DNA of 64,000 nt from contig NZ_JACRSO010000001.1 of NCBI RefSeq assembly GCF_014384745.1, positions 62,001-126,000 of the forward strand, in the 5' to 3' direction. This stretch comes from Luoshenia tenuis. Lineage in GTDB: Bacteria > Bacillota > Clostridia > Christensenellales > GCA-900066905. The position numbers were made by a program, and so were the translations under genes. How positions within the stretch are numbered: the first letter of the stretch is position 1; each line of letters begins with the position of its first letter. This document shows positions 1-9,257 of the stretch, piece after piece. Under the pieces are notes generated by a model. It saw only the letters and a list, made by a program, of their open reading frames with translations, had not been told where the DNA came from and did no database searches.

Positions 1-33
1 CTTTTCGTTCCACGCTTTTTTATTTTCTGTTAC

Positions 34-2025
34 TTATTCGCCCGCCTCGGGCATGCCGCCGTTCACATCCGGCGCCTTGCCCTCCTCAGCGCTGGGCAGT
101 TCGCCCGCTTCAGGCGCTTGATCCACCAGTTCTTTTTCGCCGGACTGATCGCCGCTGGGCAACAGTTCGCCCACCCACAGCGCCTCAAACATAGCCCGGT
201 CCAGCTTTTCGTGCTCGATCAGCGCGCTTACGATGCGCTCCAAACGGTCACGGTTGGCGTTGATGACCTCCTCAGCCTTGGCATATCCCTTTTCCAGGAT
301 ATCGCGCATCTCCTTGTCGATCTTGGCCGCCACCGCCTCGCTGTACTTATGCTGGGGCGAAAAGTCGCGGCCCAGGAAAACCTCGTGCCCATTGTCGCTT
401 AAATACACCGGGCCGATGGCATCGCTCATGCCGTATTCAGTCACCATCTTGCGGGCAATATCGGTAGCGTGCTGCAGGTCGCTGGTGGCGCCGGTGGATA
501 CATCGTCGAAGATCAGCTTCTCTGCCGCGTTGCCGCCCATCGCCATGGCGATCAGGTCCAGCAGCTTACCCTTGCTGATATAGCTGGTATCCTCATCCGG
601 CAAGGTCTGGGTATAGCCGCCCGCCATGCCGCGGGGGATGATGGAAACCTCGTGCACCGGGTCGCAGTTGGGCAGGGCCCGGGCCACTACGGCGTGGCCC
701 GCCTCATGATAAGCCACCAGCTTTTTGTCCTTGGGGATGACCACGCGGCTGCGTTTTTCCGGCCCCATGGATACCCGGCTGATCGCCTCTTTCACTTCAT
801 CCATGCCGATCTCTTTTTTATGCCGCCGCGCCGCCAGGATGGCCGCCTCGTTGAGCACGTTCTCCAGATCCGCGCCGGTAAAATAAGGGGTCAGCCGCGC
901 CAGGGTGGGCAGGTCCACATCGCTGGCCAGGGGCTTGCCGCGCATATGCACTTTGAGGATCTCCTCACGCCCCTTGACGTCCGGATAGTTCACATAGATC
1001 TGCCGGTCGAAACGGCCGGGGCGCAACAGCGCCGGATCCAAAATATCCGCGCGGTTGGTGGCCGCCAGGATAATAATGCCCTCGTTCACCGCAAAGCCAT
1101 CCATCTCAACGAGCAGCTGGTTGAGCGTCTGCTCGCGTTCATCATGTCCGCCGCCCAGTCCGGCGCCGCGCTGGCGGCCCACCGCGTCGATCTCATCGAT
1201 AAATACGATACAGGGCAGATTCTTCTTAGCCTCGTTAAAGAGGTCGCGCACGCGCGAGGCGCCCACGCCCACAAACATCTCCACAAAGTCGGAACCGCTG
1301 ATGGAGAAAAACGGCACGCCCGCCTCCCCGGCAACGGCCTTGGCCAACAGCGTTTTACCCGTGCCCGGAGGGCCCACCAGCAACACGCCCTTGGGGATAC
1401 GCGCCCCCAGTTCCATGAAGATCTTGGGGTTCTTGAGGAATTCAACGATCTCTACCAGTTCCTCTTTCTCCTCTTCCTCCCCCGCAACATCTTGGAAGGT
1501 GACCCGTTTTTTATCCTCGGGCGTTTGCAGCCTGGCCCGGCTTTTGCCAAAGCTCATGGCACTGTTGCCGCCCGCATTTTGCTGGCGCATGATAAAGAAC
1601 CACAGCAGCCCAAACAGCGCCGCCATCACGATATACGGCAGCAGCATGGACCAGATCGAAGGCTCCGGCGTGGGTAAAATATCGATGGTGAACCCTACTG
1701 CGGAAGGATCGTTGGCGTCCCCGCCCTTAATAGCGGATACATGCTCGAAGAACAGATCCCGATTGGGAATCATGGTCTTAAAGTCATAGCTATTGGGGAA
1801 ATCGGCCTCACGAATCTTCGATTCTTTATAAAGGCCCACCAGCGTGTTATCCACGATGGCTACCTTGGCGATCTTATCCTCCTTGACCAGCTCTAGAAAT
1901 TCGGTATTGTAGTTGAGCTCATCCGTCTGCGTATTGAAACTGAAGCTACCAAACAGCGTAGACATCAGTACGATGACCAAAATCAGCAGGACAAAAAATC
2001 CTGGTCCACGGATAATTTTTTTCAA
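34..2025 (-). CDS. ftsH: ATP-dependent zinc metalloprotease FtsH
   Basis: Membrane-anchored AAA+ protease that extracts and degrades misfolded membrane proteins and selected cytosolic regulators. The 663-residue product has an N-terminal membrane segment (about residues 8-28), an extracytoplasmic domain, a second membrane segment (about 128-146), a Walker A GPPGTGKT near residue 215, Walker B IVFIDEID, the SRH arginine region (LLRPGRFDRQ), and the zinc site HEAGH near residue 438 with a downstream Asp in ATSDLQHATD. Length is typical of the family. The start is TTG at 2025, preceded by GAGGAGG at a normal distance. It is the last gene of tilS-hpt-ftsH, the order known from Bacillus. The acidic, Gly/Glu-rich C-terminal tail is unremarkable. 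Confidence 0.98.
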   Translation of the reverse strand: MKKIIRGPGFFVLLILVIVLMSTLFGSFSFNTQTDELNYNTEFLELVKEDKIAKVAIVDNTLVGLYKESKIREADFPNSYDFKTMIPNRDLFFEHVSAIKGGDANDPSAVGFTIDILPTPEPSIWSMLLPYIVMAALFGLLWFFIMRQQNAGGNSAMSFGKSRARLQTPEDKKRVTFQDVAGEEEEKEELVEIVEFLKNPKIFMELGARIPKGVLLVGPPGTGKTLLAKAVAGEAGVPFFSISGSDFVEMFVGVGASRVRDLFNEAKKNLPCIVFIDEIDAVGRQRGAGLGGGHDEREQTLNQLLVEMDGFAVNEGIIILAATNRADILDPALLRPGRFDRQIYVNYPDVKGREEILKVHMRGKPLASDVDLPTLARLTPYFTGADLENVLNEAAILAARRHKKEIGMDEVKEAISRVSMGPEKRSRVVIPKDKKLVAYHEAGHAVVARALPNCDPVHEVSIIPRGMAGGYTQTLPDEDTSYISKGKLLDLIAMAMGGNAAEKLIFDDVSTGATSDLQHATDIARKMVTEYGMSDAIGPVYLSDNGHEVFLGRDFSPQHKYSEAVAAKIDKEMRDILEKGYAKAEEVINANRDRLERIVSALIEHEKLDRAMFEALWVGELLPSGDQSGEKELVDQAPEAGELPSAEEGKAPDVNGGMPEAGE

Positions 2026-2146
2026 TCCCTTGCCTCCTCACCAGGGCCGAAGCCCTACTTTAACAATCTATTTAACCTTATACGCATTCGCTAGGCTTTA
2101 TCCAAAGAATTTTAGCATAATCTAGGGATTCGCGCAAGCATTCCGC

Positions 2147-2680
2147 CTATGCATCCGGGTTTAATATCCCGATATCGGGAAGGTTTCTAAAGTACTCCGC
2201 ATAATCCAGCCCATATCCCACCACAAAGGCATCCGGAATTTGGAATCCGCAGTAGTCCGGCACCAGGTCGCACTTGCGCCGCTCGGGCTTGTCCAGCAGG
2301 CAGCAGACCTTCAGCGAGCGAACCTGCCGGCTGATCAGGTATTCCTTCAGGTACTGCAGGGTCAGTCCGCTGTCGATAATGTCCTCTACGATCAAAACGT
2401 CCACCCCTTCACAGGAGTGGTCCAGGTCCTTATTGATCTTGACGATCCCCGAGGAGACCGTACCCGCTCCGTAACTGGAGACCGACATAAAGTCCATTTT
2501 CACCGGCAGGTCGATGCTCCGGCACAGGTCCGAATAAAACACGATGGCACCTTTTAGGATGCCCACGATCAACAGATCGCGTCCGCGGTAATCTTCGGTA
2601 ATTTTGCGTCCCAGCTCCGCCACGCGCGTGGCGATCTCGTCTTTGGTGATGAGAATCTGCTCTACCTTGCCCTTAACCAT
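2147..2680 (-). CDS. hpt: hypoxanthine phosphoribosyltransferase
   Basis: Purine salvage enzyme that converts hypoxanthine or guanine plus PRPP to IMP or GMP in the cytosol. The 177-residue protein has the PRPP-binding loop VLIVEDIIDSGLTL (about residues 95-108), the KGAIVFYSDL segment and the C-terminal base-contacting region PDAFVVGYGLDYAEYFRNLPDIG, all characteristic of the family. ATG at 2680 follows GGAGG. It lies between tilS and ftsH; in Bacillus subtilis the corresponding hprT has the same neighbours, and HprT has been linked there to TilS and FtsH expression. No separate promoter was obvious upstream, so it is probably co-transcribed with tilS. Confidence 0.97.
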   Translation of the reverse strand: MVKGKVEQILITKDEIATRVAELGRKITEDYRGRDLLIVGILKGAIVFYSDLCRSIDLPVKMDFMSVSSYGAGTVSSGIVKINKDLDHSCEGVDVLIVEDIIDSGLTLQYLKEYLISRQVRSLKVCCLLDKPERRKCDLVPDYCGFQIPDAFVVGYGLDYAEYFRNLPDIGILNPDA

Positions 2681-2726
2681 TGTTTAATCCTCCGCCCTAT
2701 TATTGACCGTTTATCGTAATTTTTTA

Positions 2727-4124
2727 TCATTCATCCGTTATTTCCAAGCATAGGTAACTGTAGCTGCCCGGAGTAATCCTGGCCCAATGGGCCGGCATGT
2801 GCCCCGCTACCGCGGCAATGCCCCTATCGCAGATCAAAAGCGGCAGCGCATCCCGCCGCAGCTGCGGCACCTTCCAGTGGATCAGCACATCCTTTAGCCG
2901 CTGCGGGCCCGGCCCGCCCAACATGTGGAACCGGTCGCCCGGCCTGCGCGTGCGTATGTACGCCTCCCCCGAAAGAGCCTGGGCATCCAGATAGAGCCTG
3001 CCCGGGGCCTGCGTACGCCAATCTCCGGGCAATTGATCCAGGTATCGCCAGCGCAGTGCGCCGCCACCCTCCAACAGGACGCTTCCCTCGCCCGTTCGGC
3101 CGATAGGCGCGCGCAATACAGCCTTTTCATGTCCCGCCGCCGCAAAGAGCAGATATCCACAGGAAACCTGGGCCGCCACATTCCCCGGTAGGGTAAACGT
3201 TCCGCCTTCGCCCTTTAGCGCCTGCATCAGCCTTTCCACATGCTCAAAATCCATTTGCGCGCCGGCCTGCTGCCCCAGGCGGTAGATTGCCCTGCGGCAT
3301 AGCGCCGGATGCGCGCCGGCCAGGGGCCGTGCCCGCCAGGCGTTGTATCGCGGGGCGTAGGCCTTTTGCAGTAAAGCCCCTACCGCCCGCTCAAGATAGT
3401 CCGATTCCGCCTGCAATATGCTGGCCTGCCTGCCCAGCGCCCGTTCCAGCTGCGGGTTATAGGTCTGCAGCACGGGCACCAGCTGGTTGCGTATGCGGTT
3501 ACGCAACACATCGTCGCTGGCGTTGCTCTCATCCCTGCGATAGGCCAAACTGCGCTGGCCGCAATAATCCAGAATATCCTGGCGCGTACATTCCAGCAGC
3601 GGCCGCACCAGCGCGCAGCCTTTCCCTTCGGGAAGCCCCGGGCCGCTGCGCCGCACCGGCGCCATGCCGCCCAGCGCCCCTGTGCCGCCGCCCCGCAGCA
3701 GCCGCATCAGCATCGTTTCAGCCTGGTCGCCGGCATGGTGCCCCAAAGCCAGAAAACCGGCGCCGCGCGCCCGCATGCAGTCCTCAAAAAAAGCATACCG
3801 CATCTGGCGGGCCGCTGCCTCGGTAGAGCAGCCCTTTTCCCTGGCAAAGGCCGCCACATCGCCCGAGGCCATCTGGCAGGGGATGCCCCGCGCCGCGCAA
3901 AAAGCGGCGACAAAGGCGGCGTCTGCCCGGCTGGCCTCGCCGCGCAGCCCGTGCTCAAAGTGCGCCGCGCACAAAGAAAAGCCCTGTTCCTCTTTCAACT
4001 GCAACAGGGCATCTAAAAGCGCCATCGAATCCGGCCCGCCGGATACGCCGCACACCACAGCGGATAATCGCGATACCCCCGCAGACACCAGGGCCTTGCG
4101 GGCGGCAGATAATACGCTAGACAT
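2727..4124 (-). CDS. tilS: tRNA(Ile)-lysidine synthase
   Basis: ATP-dependent enzyme that converts the wobble cytidine of tRNA-Ile(CAU) to lysidine, an essential decoding step for AUA codons. The PP-loop motif SGGPDS lies close to the N terminus (about residues 26-31), followed by the conserved HFEHGLRG and LGHHAGDQAETMLMRLLRGGG segments, then the central and C-terminal TilS domains. The frame is open upstream to 4226, but ATG at 4124 (MSSVLSAARK) gives 465 residues, close to family length, with a GGGG-rich ribosome site; ATG at 4139 is an alternative. A hairpin terminator ending spoIIE lies just upstream, so tilS should have its own promoter between about 4125 and 4223. Confidence 0.95.
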   Translation of the reverse strand: MSSVLSAARKALVSAGVSRLSAVVCGVSGGPDSMALLDALLQLKEEQGFSLCAAHFEHGLRGEASRADAAFVAAFCAARGIPCQMASGDVAAFAREKGCSTEAAARQMRYAFFEDCMRARGAGFLALGHHAGDQAETMLMRLLRGGGTGALGGMAPVRRSGPGLPEGKGCALVRPLLECTRQDILDYCGQRSLAYRRDESNASDDVLRNRIRNQLVPVLQTYNPQLERALGRQASILQAESDYLERAVGALLQKAYAPRYNAWRARPLAGAHPALCRRAIYRLGQQAGAQMDFEHVERLMQALKGEGGTFTLPGNVAAQVSCGYLLFAAAGHEKAVLRAPIGRTGEGSVLLEGGGALRWRYLDQLPGDWRTQAPGRLYLDAQALSGEAYIRTRRPGDRFHMLGGPGPQRLKDVLIHWKVPQLRRDALPLLICDRGIAAVAGHMPAHWARITPGSYSYLCLEITDE

Positions 4125-4223
4125 CTTTGGTTTCCCCATCTGGAGTGATATTCCTATTGTATCGGTTTTAATCCCGTCTTTCAAGCATCCCCAGCTTTGA
4201 AACGCATGAATTAACAAAAAATA

Positions 4224-4256
4224 CACAAACGGGCGGTAATTTACCGCCCGTTTGTG
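4224..4256 (-). terminator. Rho-independent terminator after spoIIE
   Basis: A near-perfect hairpin with arms CACAAACGGGCGGTAA and its complement, followed on the minus strand by ATTTTTTG. It separates spoIIE from tilS. Confidence 0.9.
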
Positions 4257-4279
4257 CCTGTACTGCTCCTTTTCCCGGG

Positions 4280-6625
4280 TTATGATGCCATCGGCTCGTA
4301 TACCCTGCCGATCAGCACCGTCATATCGTCGGCCGCCTGCCCGCCGGATTGGCGCAGCACCTCGTGGATCACCATCTCTGCCATCTGTTTAGGCGTCCCT
4401 TCCAGATTATATAGCAGCGCCGCCAACAGCCGCTTCATATTCTCCTCGCCGATGCCGTCTACCACCCCGTCGCTCATCATGATGACCATGTCGCCCGGCT
4501 CCAGCTTTTTGCGGATATATCCCGGCTGCACCTCCTCCAACATCCCTAAGGGCAGCGCCCCGCAGGAGATCTTTTCCACCGTATCGCCCCGCAAAATAAA
4601 GGTGGGGGCCGCGCTGACCTTGATCATCTCCGCCTCGCCGGCCGCAAGGTCTATGGTGCACCAGTCCACCGTAGCGAACCGGTCCCCGCCCGAGCGCATC
4701 AAAAGCAGCCGGTTGACCGTACGCAGGATCAGCTCTTGCGACATCCCGGCCCGCTGCATCTCTTTAACCAGCGTCACCGCCGCGCTGCTCTCCTGGGCGG
4801 CGCGCTCCCCGCTGCCCATGCCGTCAGACAGGGTCATCAGGTAGTTGCCGTCCGCCAGCTGTTGAAAGGCGTAGCTGTCTCCGCAGACCTCCTGACCGGA
4901 CTGGGGCAGGCTGGCCGCCCCGGTCTGCACCGCCATCCCTTCCGCCTCGATAAAGCGCTTGCGGCAGATCCCCTGCTCGTGTCCGTTGCAGCCCTGGGTG
5001 GCGCAGCGCATGGGGCTTTGTAGCACATTGCTAAGGCCCCGGGCCACCTTGCCGATACAACTGCCCTTGCCGCCGCAGGCGGCAAAGGCGATATTGACCT
5101 CCCATCGCTCGTCTATCTGGCAGGCGGAGACCTGTTTCACCTCGATGCCGCACCGGTCCATCTCCTCCAATATCGCCTGCTCGGTAGCCGCGTCATAGGT
5201 GATGGGCACCTGCAGCTCCTCTGTCAGCTCCGCAAGCCGTTGGGAAACGCCTTCCAACTGCTCCCCCAGCACGCGGCGGCTATCGTCCACCCGGCTTTGC
5301 CAGCTCTTGCGCTCCTGATAACCCTGAAGCGCCTGGGTCATGGCGCGTAGCAGCGCATCCAAGCGCATGCAGCGCCGGGCCGTCATCTCGGGCAGGTCGC
5401 TCTTTTTCAGCCGTTCCGCCTTGTTGCGCACCATCAGGTCGTAAAACATGGCGTAGGTCTTATTATAATCCCGCTTCCAGCAGGCTGCGCGCAGCGCGCA
5501 GTCGTTACAGGTCCTGCGGGCGACCTGCTGCATCAGCGCGGTCACCTCGCCTTCGGCTGGGTTCCCGCTGTCGGGCAGGCCCAAAAAGGCGTCCGCCATG
5601 TGGGCGAGCATCAGCGCGTTCTGGTCCAGCTGCTCTACAGCATAGCCCCGCACCCGCTCCAAGTAGGCGTCGGTCTCAGGGGTGGTCGCCTTGGAAAGTT
5701 CCATGATCTTGCCAAAGACTTTTTTGGGGACGAGCATGAAGATCACGCCGGCCGTCAGGCTATCTACCAGTGGCAGGATGACGGTAACCGATCCATTCAC
5801 CACCAGCGTAGCGATGGCGTTGGCCAGAATAAAGCCCAGCGCCACCCCCGGGCGGCCCAGGCGCCGCAGCGCACCGCAGATCATGCCGCATAGGCCTAAG
5901 TTGCCCATGATAAATGGCTGGATGTTATCCCCCCGTACCAGCGCCATGGCGAGCCCGATGACGATGCCGGTAGCCCCGCCCGCGCCGGAACCGGCGATAT
6001 AGCCCGTACCCATGACCAACAAAAAGGCCAGTATCTGCGCCGGCCGAAAGGGACCGATGGCAAGCCCCATGCCGCCCATGACCACCGCGGCAGCCAACAG
6101 GGCCATGCAGGTCCATTCCTCCCCCGTCAGCAGCCTGCGGCTGCCCGCCTCGCGTATCCGCTCCAGGGCTACGGCGAATACCGGCACCATCACCGCTGTG
6201 ACCCCGGCGCTGGCCACCCACATCAGCCAATCGTACAGCACATTTGAACCCCGCGCCGCCTGGGCGCCCGCGCTGGCCACCACGCAGATCCCCACCATCA
6301 GCCAGGGCGTTTGCTTGATCTTGGTCTTTTGGATCAGCGCCCATCCCAGGTAGACCAGCGCCATGGCCGCGATATCCTGCAAGGCCCTGCCGTCCGCAAC
6401 GCCTATGGTCAGCCGGCCGACGATCGCGCCGATCAGAAGGCTGAGCGCGTTTCCCCCGGATAGCAGGGAGGCCCCAACGCCCGCAACGCCCAGCGGCGCA
6501 TAAGCGCCAAACATCTGCACCCGGGCCATCAGCAGCCCTGCTGCGCCCCAGCCTATCATCTCCAGATTTCTGCTCATCACAAACGAGCGGATCCGCATTT
6601 TCTTTGCCCGCGCCTGCATTCCCAT
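4280..6625 (-). CDS. spoIIE: stage II sporulation protein E (PP2C-type phosphatase)
   Basis: Polytopic sporulation phosphatase that localises to the asymmetric septum and dephosphorylates SpoIIAA, freeing sigma-F in the forespore. The N-terminal third holds about ten hydrophobic helices (residues roughly 20-310), then a cytoplasmic linker with a Cys-rich stretch (CNDCALRAACW), then a C-terminal PP2C domain with the metal-binding motifs DGMGSG and SDGVVDG. The frame extends to 6652 with a TTG, but ATG at 6625 has GGGGGGAGAGG eight bases upstream and gives 781 residues. Its presence argues that the organism makes endospores. It lies immediately upstream of tilS-hpt-ftsH, a conserved neighbourhood, but is separated from them by a terminator. 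Confidence 0.96.
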   Translation of the reverse strand: MGMQARAKKMRIRSFVMSRNLEMIGWGAAGLLMARVQMFGAYAPLGVAGVGASLLSGGNALSLLIGAIVGRLTIGVADGRALQDIAAMALVYLGWALIQKTKIKQTPWLMVGICVVASAGAQAARGSNVLYDWLMWVASAGVTAVMVPVFAVALERIREAGSRRLLTGEEWTCMALLAAAVVMGGMGLAIGPFRPAQILAFLLVMGTGYIAGSGAGGATGIVIGLAMALVRGDNIQPFIMGNLGLCGMICGALRRLGRPGVALGFILANAIATLVVNGSVTVILPLVDSLTAGVIFMLVPKKVFGKIMELSKATTPETDAYLERVRGYAVEQLDQNALMLAHMADAFLGLPDSGNPAEGEVTALMQQVARRTCNDCALRAACWKRDYNKTYAMFYDLMVRNKAERLKKSDLPEMTARRCMRLDALLRAMTQALQGYQERKSWQSRVDDSRRVLGEQLEGVSQRLAELTEELQVPITYDAATEQAILEEMDRCGIEVKQVSACQIDERWEVNIAFAACGGKGSCIGKVARGLSNVLQSPMRCATQGCNGHEQGICRKRFIEAEGMAVQTGAASLPQSGQEVCGDSYAFQQLADGNYLMTLSDGMGSGERAAQESSAAVTLVKEMQRAGMSQELILRTVNRLLLMRSGGDRFATVDWCTIDLAAGEAEMIKVSAAPTFILRGDTVEKISCGALPLGMLEEVQPGYIRKKLEPGDMVIMMSDGVVDGIGEENMKRLLAALLYNLEGTPKQMAEMVIHEVLRQSGGQAADDMTVLIGRVYEPMAS

Positions 6626-6752
6626 ATTTGTAACCTCTCCCCCCAAAGTCAATAACCTGCCCTGAGCTTACCATTCCTCCTTTGCGAAAACTGTCTAAGT
6701 AGCAAAGCAGCGGTATAAAATACCACTTTTCTGCATAAGCTAATCGTTAAAG

Positions 6753-6784
6753 CCAAAGCGCCGGAGTTTCCTCCGGCGCTTTGG
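6753..6784 (-). terminator. terminator after the flavodoxin-like reductase gene
   Basis: Perfect inverted repeat CCAAAGCGCCGGAG with a four-base loop. On the minus strand it follows the stop at 6796 and is trailed by a short T-rich stretch. Confidence 0.75.
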
Positions 6785-6795
6785 TGCAATGCTTT

Positions 6796-7350
6796 TTAGT
6801 CCGCCAAATGCCTTCCGTCTTCATAGGCGCGCTGCATCAGTTCCGCGTCGTTTTCCACCGGCTCGCGCCCGGTCTTGACGATAACGTCCTTGAGCACCAT
6901 GTTGCGGCGCTCAAAATCGCTCAGGAACCAGTTTATTACCTCTTGATACTCCTCCGCCTCCGTACGGCCCTGGGAAAATACGCCGATCACCTTGATGCCC
7001 GGCTTTACCCGGACGTTCCAATCCTTATCCAACAGGCAATAGTGCCGGTTCATGTAGCTGACCATCGGCCCGCAAATGCCGCTGGCATAGATCGGCGCCC
7101 CCAGGATCAGCGCATCCGCCTTGTGCAACTGCGCCCAGTAGGGCTGCAGATCGTCGCGGATAATACAGTCCCGTCCCGGGCCCTCCTTCTTACAGGCATA
7201 GCAGGCCTGGCAGCCCTTCAAATTCATATCCTGCAAAAAATAAGTCGTGCAAGTATGCCCGGCTTCCTTTGCGCCGCGGATGATCTCATCGATCAGCTTA
7301 TTGCTATCGCCGTTTTTGCGCGGGCTGCCCTTGATTGCAATGATCTCCAT
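6796..7350 (-). CDS. flavodoxin-family NAD(P)H-dependent FMN reductase
   Basis: Predicted soluble FMN-binding oxidoreductase of the NADPH-dependent FMN reductase (flavodoxin-like fold) family, 184 residues. The phosphate-binding loop is GSPRKNGDSNKL near the N terminus. A Cys-rich segment, GCQACYACKKEG followed by C, sits at about residues 47-62, as in the iron-sulfur flavoprotein-like branch. A second motif, ADALILGAPIYASGICGPM, contacts the flavin ring in relatives. ATG at 7350 follows GGGGGAAG. The gene is alone, with its own terminator and divergent from pyrG, so its physiological substrate cannot be inferred. Confidence 0.85.
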   Translation of the reverse strand: MEIIAIKGSPRKNGDSNKLIDEIIRGAKEAGHTCTTYFLQDMNLKGCQACYACKKEGPGRDCIIRDDLQPYWAQLHKADALILGAPIYASGICGPMVSYMNRHYCLLDKDWNVRVKPGIKVIGVFSQGRTEAEEYQEVINWFLSDFERRNMVLKDVIVKTGREPVENDAELMQRAYEDGRHLAD

Positions 7351-7526
7351 AATCTTCCCCCTATTCGGTTTTGCTCCAAACGTTTCTTCGTAAAGAATGT
7401 TTAAAAATGAAATGGTTACATTATTAATTATAGCAATCCGCCATCGCAGTTACAACCGCTCCCGCCGGCAAATACAAAAAAATGTAGACCGGCACAATTT
7501 TTTTACGCTATGCGGGCCATATTCCC

Positions 7527-7556
7527 TTGACAGGAAATCCCCGATTTCGCTAATAT
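7527..7556 (+). promoter_or_regulatory. sigma-A type promoter of pyrG
   Basis: TTGACA at 7527-7532 and TAATAT at 7551-7556, separated by 18 bases, in an AT-rich gap about 80 bases before the pyrG start. I saw no riboswitch-like structure between them and the gene. Confidence 0.6.
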
Positions 7557-7637
7557 AAAGTTTGTTATTTTGCATGCGAATGTCAAAAAAGTGTACTTGA
7601 GAATGGATTGCTAGATGAGAAGAAAGCGGGTGGATGG

Positions 7638-9245
7638 ATGGCAACTAAATTTATCTTTGTTACAGGCGGTGTGACCTCATCGCTGGGAAAGGGGCTATTG
7701 GCTGCCTCGTTAGCGCGGCTTTTGCGCTGCCGGGGGCTCAAGGTATCGATCATGAAACTGGACCCTTACCTGAATACCGACCCTGGAACCATGAATCCCT
7801 ACCAACATGGCGAGGTCTACGTTACCGACGACGGCGCCGAAACCGACTTGGACCTGGGTCACTACGAGCGCTTTGCCGATGTCCCCCTCACCCGCGCACA
7901 CAGCGTGACCACCGGGCGCATTTACCAAGCCCTCTTTGAGCACGAGCGCAAGGGCGAATTTATGGGGCAGACCATCCAGGTGCTGCCGCATGTGACAGAC
8001 GAGATCAAAAACAGCGTGCTGGACGCCAGCCGCAAAAGTCAGGCTGATGTGCAGCTGGTGGAGATCGGCGGTACCATCGGCGATATCGAATCCGTCCCCT
8101 ATCAGGAGGCCATCCGCCAGTTCCAGTGGGATGTAGGCCGGGAGAACTGTCTCTACATCCATTTAACGCTTTTACCCTATCTCCCCATGTCCGATGAGCT
8201 CAAGACCAAACCCACCCAGCACAGCGTGCGCCAGCTCATGAGCATGGGCATCCAGCCCGAGATCTTGGTCTGCCGCTCCAGTTTCCCGATTCCGGACGAT
8301 CAGCGGCGCAAGATCTCGCTTTTTTGTAATGTGCCGGTGGATCATGTGGTGGACAGCCTGGACGCTTCCACGATCTATGAGGTGCCCCTGCTGCTGGCCG
8401 AGCAGAATCTGGATGGGTTGGTTTGCCAGCACTTCGGCCTGCAGACCCCGCCGCCCGACCTTGCCGCCTGGCGGGAGATCGTCGCGCACATCAAAAACCC
8501 CAAGCGCACGGTGACCATCGCGCTGGTGGGCAAGTATGTAGAGCTGCACGACGCGTACCTTTCTATTAAAGAATCCCTGACCCACGCCAGCGCCTACCAT
8601 CAGGCCAAGCTGGAGATCCAGTGGATCCAATCCGAAAATATCACCCCCGAGAACGTGGCCGAAACCTTGAAGGACGCCGATGGCATCCTGGTACCCGGCG
8701 GGTTTGGCAACCGCGGGCTGGAGGGCAAGATCTTGGCCATACAGTATGCCCGCGAGAGAGGCGTCCCCTTCCTTGGCATCTGCCTGGGGATGCAGATGGC
8801 GGTGATCGAGTTTGCCCGCAACGTGCTGGGGCTGACGGGCGCCCACAGCTCTGAGGCCGATCCGGAAACACCCTACCCGGTGATCGACCTGATGCCCGAG
8901 CAGGCGGATGTGACCCAACTGGGCGGTACCATGCGCCTGGGCGGGTACGATTGTCACCTTATCGCGGGTACCAAGGCCCGCGCCGCCTACGGACAGGATG
9001 ATATCCGCGAGCGCCACCGCCACCGCTATGAATTTAACAACGATTATCGGGAGCAGTTCGAGGCGGGCGGCATGCGCATCTCGGGCGTCAATCCCGGCCG
9101 GAACCTGGTGGAGATCGTGGAGCTGCCATCTCACCCCTGGTTTGTAGCGGCGCAATTCCATCCCGAATTTTTATCCCGACCCAACCGCCCCCATCCCCTC
9201 TTTCGGGATTTTGTAGGCGCATCGCTCAACCGGGAAGACCAATAA
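7638..9245 (+). CDS. pyrG: CTP synthase
   Basis: Converts UTP, ATP and glutamine to CTP, the last step of pyrimidine nucleotide synthesis. The N-terminal amidoligase domain begins TKFIFVTGGVTSSLGKGL, and the C-terminal class I glutamine amidotransferase domain carries the catalytic Cys in FLGICLGMQ and the His-Glu pair in AAQFHPEF. The frame is open from 7608, but ATG at 7638 with AAAGCGGGTGG upstream gives the standard N terminus and 535 residues. guaA follows after 12 bases with its own strong ribosome site, so these two glutamine-dependent nucleotide synthases are probably one transcript ended by the hairpin at 10853. Confidence 0.98.
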   Translation: MATKFIFVTGGVTSSLGKGLLAASLARLLRCRGLKVSIMKLDPYLNTDPGTMNPYQHGEVYVTDDGAETDLDLGHYERFADVPLTRAHSVTTGRIYQALFEHERKGEFMGQTIQVLPHVTDEIKNSVLDASRKSQADVQLVEIGGTIGDIESVPYQEAIRQFQWDVGRENCLYIHLTLLPYLPMSDELKTKPTQHSVRQLMSMGIQPEILVCRSSFPIPDDQRRKISLFCNVPVDHVVDSLDASTIYEVPLLLAEQNLDGLVCQHFGLQTPPPDLAAWREIVAHIKNPKRTVTIALVGKYVELHDAYLSIKESLTHASAYHQAKLEIQWIQSENITPENVAETLKDADGILVPGGFGNRGLEGKILAIQYARERGVPFLGICLGMQMAVIEFARNVLGLTGAHSSEADPETPYPVIDLMPEQADVTQLGGTMRLGGYDCHLIAGTKARAAYGQDDIRERHRHRYEFNNDYREQFEAGGMRISGVNPGRNLVEIVELPSHPWFVAAQFHPEFLSRPNRPHPLFRDFVGASLNREDQ

Positions 9246-9257
9246 AGGGGGCTGTAT

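Noticed and set aside
469..1677. 402-residue frame antisense to ftsH
   Set aside because: Shadow of a GC-rich gene; no ribosome site and no recognisable motif.
7351..7637. Riboswitch or attenuator upstream of pyrG
   Set aside because: No stable hairpin with a T-run or recognisable aptamer between the promoter and the start codon.
7450..7644. 64-residue minus-strand frame in the pyrG upstream gap
   Set aside because: Covers the pyrG promoter and has no ribosome site.
8172..9161. 329-residue frame antisense to pyrG
   Set aside because: Same explanation: lies wholly opposite pyrG and has no family features.
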